64,000 bases of DNA, from NCBI GenBank assembly GCA_034440615.1, contig JAOTOM010003846.1, positions 1 to 64,000 of the forward strand. Reading direction: 5' to 3'. The position numbers and the translations under genes were made by a program. The notes beneath the pieces were generated by a model. The model was given only the letters and a program-made list of their open reading frames with translations. It was not told where the DNA came from and searched no databases. This document shows positions 43,878 through 54,793 of this stretch, one piece after another (the stretch's first letter is position 1; the number at the start of each line of letters is the position of its first letter). The DNA comes from Ashinkailepas kermadecensis. Lineage: Eukaryota; Arthropoda; Thecostraca; Neolepadidae.

Positions 43878-44526
43878 GCGCTGTGCCGACCTCTGGTGCG
43901 CAACACACTGACCTGATATGGCGCTGTGCCGACATCTGGTGCGCGACACACTGACCTGATATGGCGCTGTGCCGACCTCTGGTGCGCGACACACTGACCT
44001 GATATGGCACTGTGCCGACCTCTGGTGCGCGACACACTGACCTGATATGGCGCTGTGCCGACCTCTGGTGCGCGACACACTGACCTGATATGGCACTGTG
44101 CCGACCTCTGGTGCGCGACACACTGACCTGATATGGCGCTGTGCCGACCTCTGGTGCGCGACACACTGACCTGATATGGCACTGTGCCGACCTCTGGTGC
44201 GCAACACACTGACCTGATATGGCGCTGTGCCGACCTCTGGTGCGCGACACACTGACCTGATATGGCGCTGTGCCGACCTCTGGTGCGCGACACACTGACC
44301 TGATATGGCGCTGTGCCGACCTCTGGTGCGCGACACACTGACCTGATATGGCGCTGTGCCGACCTCTGGTGCGCGACACACTGACCTGATATGGCGCTGT
44401 GCCGACCTCTGGTGCGCGACACACTGACCTGATATGGCGCTGTGCCGACCTCTGGTGCGCGACACACTGACCTGATATGGCGCTGTGCCGACCTCTGGTG
44501 CGCGACACACTGACCTGATATGGCGC
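43878..44526 (-). repeat. 43-bp minisatellite, about 15 copies, each carrying the exon's splice donor
   Basis: Copies differ by only a few bases (GGCGCTG/GGCACTG, GCGCGAC/GCGCAAC). On the minus strand each unit contains GCGCCATATCAGGTCAGTGT. The first copy's CATATCAG|GTCAGT is the 3' end and donor of the zinc-finger exon at 44604-44515. The array therefore starts with the last 12 exon bases and continues into the intron. Because 43 is not a multiple of three and no stops occur, all three minus frames are open across the array. Confidence 0.93.
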
Positions 44527-44604
44527 TGCAGCTGTATGGTTGCCACAGCTCCTGCACACCACCTGTCGACAGCTGGCACACTCCGTCTTGGACCTGGGAG
44601 GCAC
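44515..44604 (-). CDS. Exon 1 seen: middle of FYVE-like zinc finger (C-x2-C-x4-C-x2-C)
   Basis: Minus-strand exon of exactly 30 codons, phase 0 at both ends. The acceptor is GTCGTGTTCCAG before 44604 and the donor is ATATCAG|GTCAGT after 44515. It reads VPPRSKTECASCRQVVCRSC then GNHTAAAPYQ. The Cys pattern C-x2-C-x4-C-x2-C-G is that of the second and third ligand pairs in Piccolo/Bassoon, rabphilin and related FYVE-like fingers (compare C.EC..QVC..CG). Splicing to 30842 gives a 13-residue gap and then EWLCNKC, completing this part of the finger. The first CxxC must lie on an earlier exon to the right, which I could not find. The family acts in tethering and priming of synaptic vesicles. The exon is closely bracketed by two minisatellites. 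Confidence 0.75.
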
Positions 44605-44634
44605 CTGGAACACGACACGCGGCCCTCGAGTCAG

Positions 44635-46955
44635 TGGTGGTGTCTGTCAGACCGTCTGTCGGTGGTGGTGTCTGTCAGACCGTCTGTCGGTGGTGGTGCC
44701 TCTCAGACCGTCCGTAGGTGGTGGTGTCTGTCAGACCGTCTGTCGGTGGTGGTGCCTGTCAGACCGTCTGTCGGTGGTGGTGCCTCTCAGCCCGTCCGTA
44801 GGTGGTGGTGTCTGTCAGACCGTCTGTCGGTGGTGGTGCCTCTCAGACCGTCTGCCAGCCGGTCTGTCGGTGGTGGTGCCTGTCAGACCGTCTGTCAGCC
44901 CGTCTGTCAGTGGTGGTGCCTCTCAGACCGTCCGTAGGTGGTGGTGTCTGTCAGACCGTCTGTCGGTGGTGGTGTCTGTCAGCCCGTCTGTCGGTGGTGG
45001 TGCCTGTCAGACCGTCCGTAGGTGGTGGTGTCTGTCAGACCGTCTGTCGGTGGTGGTGTCTGTCAGACCGTCTGTCGGTGGTCGTCCCTCTCAGACCGTC
45101 TGTCGGTGGTGGTGCCTCTCAGACCGTCTGTCGGTGGTGGTGTCTGTCAGACCGTCTGTCGGTGGTCGTGCCTCTCAGACCGTCTGTCGGTGGTCGTGCC
45201 TCTCAGACCGTCTGTCGGTGATGGTGCCTGTCAGCCCGTCTGTCGGTGGTGGTGTCTGTCAGACCGTCTGTCGGTGGTGGTGCCTGTCAGCCCGTCTGTC
45301 GGTGGTGGTGTGCGACGTCCGTGGTGGTGTGTCAGCCCGTCTGTCAGCCCGTCAGTAGGTGGTGGTGTCTGTCAGCCCGTCTGTCGGTGGTGGTGCCTGT
45401 CAGACCGTCTGTCGGTGGTGGTGTCTGTCACCTGGTGTCTGTCAGACCGTCTGTCGGTGGTGGTGTCTGTCAGACCGTCTGTCGGTGGTGGTGTCTGTCA
45501 GACCGTCTGTCGGTGGTGGTGCCTCTCAGACCGTCAGTAGGTGGTGGTGTCTGCCAGACCGTCTGTCGGTGGTGGTGTCTGTCAGACCGTCTGTCGATGG
45601 TGGTGCTTCTCAGACCGTCCGTAGGTGGTGGTGTCTGTCAGACCGTCTGTCGGTGGTGGTGTCTGTCAGACCGTCTGTCGGTGGTGGTGCCTCTCAGACC
45701 GTCTGTCGGTGGTGGTGTCTGTCAGACCGTCTGTCGGTGGTGGTGTCTGTCAGACCGTCTGTCGGTGGTGGTGCCTGTCAGACCGTCTGCCGGTGGTGGT
45801 GACTGTCAGACCGTCTGTCGGTGGTGGTGTCTGTCAGCCCGTCTGTCGGTGGTGGTGCCTGTCAGGCCGTCTGTCGGTGGTGGTGCCTCTCAGCCCGTCC
45901 GTAGGTGGTCGTGTCTGTCAGACCGTCTGTCGGTGGTGGTGTCTGTAAGACCGTCTGTCTTGTTAGCCCGTCTTCTTTCTCCACCCGTCTGTCGGTGGTG
46001 GTGCCTGTCAGCCCGTCTGTCGGTAGTGGTGTCTGTCAGCCCGTCTGTCGGTGGTGATGTCTGCCAGACCGTCTGTCGGTGGTGGTGCCTGTCAGACCGT
46101 CTGTCGGTGGTGGTGCCTGTCAGACCGTCTGTCGGTGGTGGTGCCTGCCAGCCCGTCTGTCGGTGGTGGTGCCTGTCAGCCCGTCTGTCGGTGGTGGTGC
46201 CTGTCAGCCCGTCTGTCGGTGGTGGTGCCTGCCAGCCCGTCTGTCGGTGGTGGTGCCTGTCAGCCCGTCTGTCGGTGGTGGTGCCTCTCAGACCGTCTGT
46301 AGGTGGTGGTGTCTGTCGGTGGTGGTGCCTGTCGGTGGTGGTGTCTGTCAGCCCGTCTGTCGGTAGTGGTGTCTGTCAGCCGGTCTGTCGGTGGTGGTGC
46401 CTGTCAGCCCGTCTGTCGGTGGTGGTGCCTGTTAGTCCGTCTGTCGGTGGTGGTGCCTGTCAGCCCGTCTGTCGGTGGTGGTGCCTGTCAGCCCGTCTGT
46501 CGGCGGTGGTGCCTCTCAGACCGTCCGTAGGTGGTGGTGCCTGTCAGACCGTCTGTCGGTGGTGGTGACTGTCAGACCGTCTGTCGGTGGTGGTGCCTGT
46601 CAGCCCGTCTGTCGGTGGTCGTGCCTCTCAGACCGTCTGTAGGTGGTGGTGTCTGCCAGACCGTCTGTCGGTGGTGGTGACTGTCAGACCGTCTGTCGTT
46701 GGTGGTGCCTGTCAGCCCGTCTGTCGGTGGTCGTGCCTGTCGGACCGTCTGTAGGTGGTGTCTGTCAGACCGTCTGTCGGTGGTGGTGCCTGTCGGACCG
46801 TCTGTCGGTGGTGGTGCCTCTCAAACCGTCTGTCGGTGGTGGTGTCTGCCAGACCGTCTGTCGGTGGTGGTGCCTCTCAGACCGTCTGTCGGTGGTGGTG
46901 TCTGTCAGACCGGCTGTCGGTGGTGATGTCTGCCAGACTGTTTGTCAGTGGTGGT
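44635..46955 (+). repeat. 28-bp minisatellite, about 83 copies
   Basis: Units consist of GTCTGTCAGACC and GTCTGTCGGTGGTGGT with a limited set of variants (GCCTGTC, GCCTCTC, AGCCC, CCGTAGG). It lies 30 bp upstream of the zinc-finger exon on the minus strand. The unit length (not divisible by three) and lack of stops leave all plus frames open for hundreds of codons. These frames are artefacts. Confidence 0.96.
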
Positions 46956-46959
46956 GTTG

Positions 46960-48286
46960 ATTTTTTGTGGTCACTGTGTGATCTAGAAGCTCATTTTCAA
47001 CTCGTTCGGACGGCTTAGTTAAGAAATGAGCCCATTTATACGAGCTTCAGGGATTTTAGCAGCCAGTGTTCGGGTAAGGGTCGTTTTAAGACGGCATATT
47101 CTTTCAAATACGTGTCTACATTTGAAGACACTCCTGCTTGATGTAAATTTCGCTCCGAAACCGACCATTTTAGGGGGTGTGGCCCTTCCCTGCAGCCACC
47201 AGTCAATGTTGTGAACTGCGTATGTATGATGCTACACTTGCTAGTCCTGGCGGCCATATCCCACCGGCGGATCCAGCCGACTTCCAAGTAGCGAGGCAAA
47301 TTACTGCCGTAAATATTGACCGCTCAGGCTCATGTAGTGATAATGGGGCGTAGCAAAATTAAACTGTATGTGTTCTTCATAATGGTGTCGTTCTAATTTA
47401 ATCAAATCAATTAGGTAGTGACGCGATGGAGCACGTGATATCCTGAGAGCGATTTTAATTGATTGACTAGTTTTTAATTCGAATCGACCGCTATGGGACG
47501 ATTATCGAAATGTTGCTCCTTCGGAAATATTATATAAATAGGTAATAGCCTCAGCTTTAGCTTCACTAGTTTTGACGAATGCTCGACATAGTCAAGTAAG
47601 TAAAATTAGATGCATAGCATAGTGTAACAGAGTTACTAGAAATTATACTTTTGGGCTGTCCCGTAACTGTAAATGACGTGACCCCGTAAGCCTGCCGACC
47701 GTAAAAGTATACCGTAAATGTAACACCCCACGGGCCTCTTGCTGCCGGCCGTGTCGGGTCATAGTCCTTATCGGCCATTGGCCGCTGTCGAGACTTCCGC
47801 CGTCTCGAGAGAATGTTCTGGAAGGCGGACGGTGACGCGTATGGGGCGTACACCGTTTTTCGACCAATGGCGAGCGGCAGGGTCTCTGCCGCCGCCGTCC
47901 GCGCGGTCGGCCGTCAGTCGTGGCTGGACTCTTGGAGCGCACTGACCTGTGTCGAACGCTTCCGCGCCCGCTAAATTTCCATCTAATTTCGGCCTTTAAA
48001 TTCGTCTGAAAGGCATCTCACGGCTTTCCATCATAGAGAAAAGTTCTGTACTGGCGTCTAACTGTCTCGTATGTTCGTTCGAGCGCTGCTGTGCAATACA
48101 GACAGCACAGAGGACTTTGGTGCTTTCACAACCGGGTTATCGCGAAGCGCTGAGGTCATAGGCTATCACGCAGCCGATATAGGAACTTTCCTACAATAGA
48201 TAATAGCATAGATGGTGTTTATTGCTGTCATGCTTCGGGTACACATTGCATCAGTTATCAAGTATTATGAGGAAAACGAGAGAAAC
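46960..48286. other. Unannotated, probably intron
   Basis: No supported exon. A GC-richer patch at 47680-47945 has overlapping open frames in both directions without a recognisable domain or zinc-finger cysteines. Confidence 0.4.
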
Positions 48287-48454
48287 AGACAAAAATGAAA
48301 CTGGTTCCGACTAAAATATTTCATTTTCATATATGTAATGCGTGATAATATCCTAACAGCCATCCTATAAAGACAAAAATGAAACTGGTTCTCACCAAAA
48401 CATTTCATTTTCATATATGTAAAGCGTGATAATATCCCAACAGCCATCCTATAA
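48287..48454 (+). repeat. 84-bp tandem duplication
   Basis: Two adjacent 84-bp copies start AGACAAAAATGAAACTGGTT and end CAGCCATCCTATAA, with a few substitutions. Confidence 0.93.
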
Positions 48455-50352
48455 AGCTTCATTCCACATCCACTAAAGACCATGCATTCCATTCTGTTGA
48501 TGCAGTCCATCCTGACCATGCAGTCCATCCTGAGTTTTTCCTCTGTTGAGTCTGATTTCTATTGCTTCCCTATTTGTTGTACGTAAATATCCTGACACAT
48601 TCACCATTGCCCTACGCCCGGTGAAGCAATGGCTTATGCTCTCCCTCCTGGTGCACACATGTTCTACAAATGCACTCCCATAGATGTCGTGGACAAGGTG
48701 ACAAGTATTTTGGATATTCCGTCCGCGTGACGTCTCACTAATCTAGCAGTCTCAGTCTACTCGTCTCAGTTGTCTCAACATGTCCAGCTTTCTGCCTCGT
48801 TTGTGTGTATCACGTTTGGTGAGCATGAACATGGGCGACGACGCAGATTTTGGACAAGAAGGACGAGGGGGACGGGGGTTCTCGGTCGATTTTTCCCATG
48901 CAGGTATATAGAAGTAATGTTAAATTATACGTTTGGTGGCGACCCCTTCATTTCCATTCCACACCTGGGAAACGCCCACGTCTCAGTGATGCGGTCCAGT
49001 TGTGCTTTTCGCACACCTTGGTTCACACATATGCTGTTCGTGCCTTCTTACCAGCTCTTACCACCGCCATTCTTTAGGCATAGCTGCAACGTGAATTCCA
49101 GTTTCAGTTCAAATCTGAGTATGCTGCCTTTCTATGAACACTAAAATCTAGTGAACTGAATAATCTGTTCTTCAATACATCCAGGAAGAAGGAGCGTATC
49201 GTTATCTGCCATGTTGACTGTGAACTTGATGACTTCATTCGCCGTTCAAATTTAGTTTCATTAAAAACGATGTTCACGGTGTAACGATGATGATGCATAT
49301 GATGCGATCTCAGATGGTGTAAATGTTTCTTTTGAGGAAAATAGAGGGGAGAGCATGGGCACCTCATATGGTGTAAATGTTTCTGAAACAAGGACGAATG
49401 TAAATGGAATGCAAATGTTTCTAAAACAAGGCAGAAAGCGGGTACCCTCACACTACCGCGCGTGGAGGGACTATCTTAAAATATTCGTCACCTTAAGCAG
49501 ACATAACATCCAATGCTACGTAACCTCCATCTGCGCCAACTGCAGGATAGACTTGTGAAGGTTAGCGACAGGATTAAGCCATGTGGACGGACCGGAGGAG
49601 TGTCGGAGATACCGTGTGTGTGTATGTAACAAGATGTATATAAGACAAATATCACAATGGCCCCTGGCCTCTCGCTCGCCTCTGAGAATCACGCCGATTG
49701 GAGGAGTGGGCAAATTCGTCCTACCCTTACCATCTCGAAAACCGCTGGCGCTGCAGGGGATATTTTCAGAGCAGGTGCGGGTCACGGGATACTACATAGG
49801 TTCCAATTTTCATGCACCCTTCAAGGTCAACTGAGGTCATATTAACTGAACATCAGCCGTTCTTTACCATTCCTCGACCGGAACACTGAACGCAGCTCAT
49901 CCAATCGGAACTGAATGAGAACAATTTCACAGTGAGGTTTATACAAACTTCCAAGTACTTTGTGCACGTTTTCACTCGCCTCATTAAAAATATGGTTGCA
50001 AACGCTATTGTATTGCTGTGCAACGCTTTGCGGTGGTCGGGCGGCGTAAACACAATGGGTCGGAATGTAGAAGACAAAAATTCATGGCATATATCGTGGG
50101 AATTTATATATTGACTTTGATTCTTAATTAATGGTACCTGAATTCTACATATTTTATTCCATTTAATCTCCTTTTCATCTCTGAGACCACATCGTTGCAG
50201 ACTACACCGTATCTCAAACAGCAACACAAATGCACCAGTAAATACTAAAATGCGCTAAGATTGACCTGAGAGACACGAACACCACGATATGATTAAGGCT
50301 AAACAGAATTAGCATGGTGTTGAATTTCGTACTCCAGAAGTGGAACAAGATT
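48455..50352. other. Unannotated, probably intron
   Basis: No supported gene. A short repetition of GACCATGCAGTCCATCCT lies near 48480-48535, and a repeated ATGGTGTAAATGTTTCT lies at 49312-49390. Confidence 0.4.
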
Positions 50353-50480
50353 CACTGGAACCCGTCTGCCGCTGGTCGGAAATGTACGGGCGGTCACTGG
50401 AGCCCGTCCGTCCCTGGTCGGAAGTGCACGGCCGGTCACTAGAGCCCGTCCGCTGATGGTCGGAGATGTACGGGCGGTCA
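50353..50480 (+). repeat. 42-bp tandem repeat, 3 copies
   Basis: Three copies begin CACTGGA or CACTAGA and contain CCCGTC, TGGTCGGA and GGGCGGT. The unit is divisible by three, which accounts for overlapping open frames on the minus strand. Confidence 0.9.
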
Positions 50481-52915
50481 CCGCACCGATACGGGAGAGG
50501 TCGCTTGACTTTAAGAGGCAAGATAAACCATATTTATGGACTGATTTTCACAATTGAACGATCTGCCATTAAATCGTAGGGCAGTTCCCAAGGGTTCATG
50601 GCCGCGCACCACTTCGTTTAGGAGAGATAAGTGAAAAACATCCGACGTGGGCGAATTTCGCCCACTCTTTCGGTGCGTAGGTTCAAAACTAAGTTGTCGA
50701 TGTTTGAGACCTCCAACTACGCCTCGAGCATTCCTTGCCCTATTCACTATTCCGACGCAGAAGTGGGAGTTCTGGGTCGCGTGAACTGCAAATTCACTTG
50801 CTACAATTGAGGACCACTAACATTTTCTCAACTCTACTTGTGATGGCCGGAATTTCCTGAGTACGAGTAGGGCATATGTAGTCGAATAGCCAAATGATCC
50901 GGCCTGCCCTGGACGGTAACGATGGCTGGTATTGCTTCATGAGAAGCAATCCTCTCGACCTCTTGTCTGGGTTGGAAGCATTTTATGGTGGTGGTGCTGA
51001 AAGGCTTGGATTCATTCTTTGGTAGAGATGAGACATGTGATAGATTGCGTGTAGGACTAAAACGGTGAGGTGTCATCTACGCTTTAATACTAGTTGAAAA
51101 TTTGCACATGAACACACGAAGCTGAACTGTGTAGCCAAATTTCCCTCTTACACCATGCTACACATATGTTAGCTTCCACTCTTAAGAATCAGGTGGTATG
51201 AGAGCATGGTTCGATATTAAATCTAGGACATTACATGACGACCCAGGCATATGCTCTCACAAATTGGGCTGGCTCAGCCATCCTGGCTCAGAGAACCATG
51301 GGTGTTGATTTGTATGCTTTTGAAGGGATCTTTCCCCTCCACCAAAGTTGGGGGGGGGGGTAACTGCCCCCCTAGCCTGGATCCGCCAGTGGCATATCCT
51401 CGCTGACTCGACGTGGCAGCCGTATGTCGGCCGAGCTGAGCCCAGTGGTAGTCCATTGCGCGCTGCTCAGCTGATCGGGGGATGTCGCCGCCTTTGGAAG
51501 CTAAAGTCACCGTCATGCTTTCGCTATTGATCGAACCCTAACACAGGCGTGACGTCAGACAGGCGTGATAGCCTTCCTGTGACGTGGCAGAGCCTGATCA
51601 ATGCTGAAAATGTCTTCCAGCAGACTTAAAATGTTTCAGCGCCGTCGCAGACGGCGCCGACGACATTCCAACGAGTCATCAGAATGAGCGCTCAAAAATA
51701 CACGGAAAGTTTACTTTCTACCTCAGGTGCTCTTCTGAGAGGCTAGTGGATATTTATCGTCCGCTATTTATCAAATGCGAGTTTGTTGCTCCCTCCATAT
51801 TTCTTTACCGACACACCGACTTCATTTATTCCATTGGCACATCTTTCTGGTCGTGTTGGTCCCCTCCAGTTTTATTTTCTGCCACACGATTGTGCGGACA
51901 ATTGCATGTTCAGTGCGTACCCGCGTCACACCCCGTTTTGTGCCGTGCGGCGAGTGTGCAGAGTGGTCGATTCTGACGGCTGGCGACGCGAACCAACACT
52001 GCCAGACGCCCCATGGCGCCGGCGGTCCGCTGCCAAGCGCCCCGAAGTTGCCAACACAGTGGCCAGCGAGCGACGGCGGATGAATTATGTAGCGCTGCAG
52101 TGTTCGCTTGGTTCACGACAGGCGATGGCCCGGGCACGCACGGCGACGGCCGGAGCACGAGCCACTCAGCGGCCCGGTGGTCTGCGGCACAGCATCCAGC
52201 GCCCGCCGGCGCCCGCGGCACGGCACGCCGGGCGGAGCAGAGGCGCTGCCAGGCACGGCCGACGGGGAGCTGAAGCCGCCCCGAGGTGAGCTGCTCACGC
52301 GCAGGCTTGTTCGACGGTTGGAGCAGGCTCAACGACGTGAGGACCAAATGGTGGCGGTGGTGGAACGAATGTGGCCTGCTGACATTATTGGCGTTGCATG
52401 GCCAATCTAGCTGACCAGTACTAAAGCCTGGACAACTAGCTAAGACCAGCATGACTTCAGCATGCGTGCAGGAGGCCGATGCGCCCTTGGACGACACCTT
52501 GTGTGCACAGAGGGAAACTGCACCGCTTTGCGATTTCTGTGCGATGACCGTTGCCTGGACGACCGGTGGTCGGGACGAGTGATGACGGCGCGGCGCCTAA
52601 TGCGGGGGTAGCCGATCCGTCTATGCAGACAGCTGCCCACACCTGTCGGGCTCGCGTAGCAGCGCGACGATCTGTCGTTCGTCCGATGCATTCGTCGACG
52701 ATGTGTCGTGGCACGTACGCAAAACGTCGAACGCACCCAGGTCTGGCGTCACGGCGCTAAGCCACGTCCGTCGCCCCGATATGAGCCAGATGCGGCCAGT
52801 GCGACGCATCGCCGCATTCGGTCTGTCAGCGGAGACTGGCGGCTGGTCACATGTGTCGCACGTGCCATTGCCATCAGGCGGGATACTTCGCAGCAGTCGA
52901 CCTCGGCAACTGGAC
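50481..52915. other. Unannotated, with a GC-rich island at 51960-52350
   Basis: The GC-rich, CpG-dense stretch 51960-52350 has open frames on both strands. A plus-strand reading, GELKPPRGELLTRRLVRRLE, follows a possible acceptor (GTAGCGCTGCAG near 52099) and overlaps a possible donor (CCGAG|GTGAGC near 52286). It could be a promoter-proximal exon of another gene, but nothing identifies it. The rest shows no gene. A long G-run lies near 51350. Confidence 0.3.
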
Positions 52916-53750
52916 AAATATATACGCATACACTTATACGTAATACGTATACGCATATACGTAACACAAATGTACGCATGGTGGATGTACGTACTCAAAT
53001 ATACGTAAGCAAATGTACGTGCACACGGATGTACGCATGGCGAATGCAGATAGATGCAAATGTACTCATGGCGAATGTACGCTTGCGCAATTATGCGTAA
53101 GCGCAAATGCACGCAGGCGTAAATGTACGAAAACGCAAAAGTATATGAGCGCACGTATGTAAGTAAGTAAAGTACATTTGCGTACGCATACGCAAATGTA
53201 TGCAAGCACAAATGCATGTTTGCACAAAAATACGTAAGTACAAATGTACGTATGTGTAAATGTACGTAAGCGCAGATGTACGTAAACGCAGAAGTGCGTA
53301 CGCGCAAATGTACGCAAATGCAAATATACGTAAGTGAAAATGTACGTCGTCGTAAATGCACGGAAGAGCAAATCTACGTAAGTACAAACGTACGCAAGTG
53401 CAAATGTACCTCAATGCAAAAGCACGTAAGCAAAAATGTACATATGTATATTTGTGCTTACGCAAATGTGCGTCAGCGTAGATGCACGCAGGAGCAAAAG
53501 TACGCAACCGCAAATGCATGCACAATGTACACAAACTCAGAAAGTACGTAAACGCAAATGCACATGGATGCAGATGTGCGCAAGCGCAAATGTACCTAAG
53601 CGCAAACATAAGTAAACGCTAAAATACGTCGGCATAAAAGTACGCAAGCGCAATTGTATGCTGGCGCGATTCTAGGATAAATGTACGTAAGTACAAATGC
53701 ACAAATGTGCAAATTTACGCATGGGTGATGTACCTTAGCGCAAAGGTACG
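52916..53750 (+). repeat. Degenerate 16-bp minisatellite, about 52 copies
   Basis: Consensus ATGTACGTAAGCGCAA, highly diverged between copies but with almost constant 16-bp spacing (clear from 53240 to 53450). All three minus frames stay mostly open and read Tyr/Leu/Arg/Phe-rich repeats such as YVHLRLRTFA. These frames are not genes. Confidence 0.9.
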
Positions 53751-54467
53751 GCACGATACTTCCACCATCCAACCTTTTAAATAGTTTGACAGCGTCATAT
53801 ACTCTTGTAGCGAAGTCTGATGTGCACAATATTGCCTCTAATACACACCAAAACCAAGCACAATTATCTGCACCATTCCTAAAATCTGCTGGTATTTAAA
53901 ATTAAGGATAGTGCGTACCCAAAATTCCAAGTCAAATTATTACCATGACAGACGACAAACTGAAATTATACGATTTGTTGGAAGCAGAAGGCGTCTCAGA
54001 AATTATTAGTGGAAATGTCGCACGCGTGGCAATGGTCCTGGTCGTTGTATTTTTAAGCAACTAAATAAAAACACAAATATAAGACATTGTGTTCTGCAAA
54101 ATGACAAGTTTCAATGTCTCAAAATGAACGGCTTAGCCGTGCATTTTATCGGATGCATGTCCAGAATTCTAAGTATGAAAAAATCAAAGTAAAAACGCCC
54201 GAATGCTAAGAAGGTCTAGAGAAGTCTCCTGACAAAACAATATCCGAACCAGCGTCCAATAAGAAAAAACGTTCAAAGGTATGAAATCCAATACCAAGAA
54301 GTTAACCGAAAATGTTCGAAACTCTCTCCCTTATTGTAATGGTATTGAAACTTAGGAGGTTGCATGAATTTCATTTGAACAATTATGGTAGACATGCAAG
54401 ATCTGAATAAAACTGAAAAAATGAACATCTGGCACAATAGTATGGTGAAATGTTACCTTCGGAGAAC
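53751..54467. other. Unannotated AT-rich sequence
   Basis: No gene or clear repeat recognised. Confidence 0.4.
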
Positions 54468-54662
54468 CCGCCTATAGGTATTTTCGCCTACTTATATTTC
54501 ACCTCTATGATTTCGCCTATGTTTTTGTCGCCTACTACGCTTTGACCTACAGAGACTTCGCTTGCGGCATTCCGCCTACTGCCTTTTCACCTCCTGATTT
54601 TCGCCTACGACAGTTTGGGAGATTTCACCTACTTCATTTCACCTCCGTCGTTTGGCCTCTAA
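54468..54662 (+). repeat. Degenerate 14-15-bp repeat (TTCGCCTAC core), about 13 copies
   Basis: TTCGCCTA, TTCACCT, TTGACCTA and GTCGCCTA recur every 13-15 bp with variable 6-7 base spacers. The tract ends about 130 bp before the CR1-like LINE fragment. Confidence 0.75.
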
Positions 54663-54793
54663 TTCAAACTGGACTGCTGGCCAAAAGACGTAACTCATAT
54701 AACATATAAAAAGTAATCATACTTGGTGTCGGATCACCCAGGCTCCGAGGCCACAAGACTCATGGTAGAATAGAAACAACTGAATCGTATGCC

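Noticed and set aside
43697..44618. Three overlapping minus-strand frames of about 273-294 codons
   Set aside because: The 43-bp array is open in all phases. Only the 90 bp at 44515-44604 has splice sites and a recognisable motif.
44485..47018. Several overlapping plus-strand frames up to 440 codons
   Set aside because: All come from the 28-bp minisatellite read in three phases.
51783..52497. 168-codon plus and 195-codon minus frames
   Set aside because: Opposite-strand overlap in a GC-rich island, where stops are rare. Recorded only as an island.
52621..53609. Minus-strand frames of 172-246 codons resembling membrane proteins
   Set aside because: They are the 16-bp array in three phases. 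The hydrophobic look comes from TAC/GTA/CGT codons.
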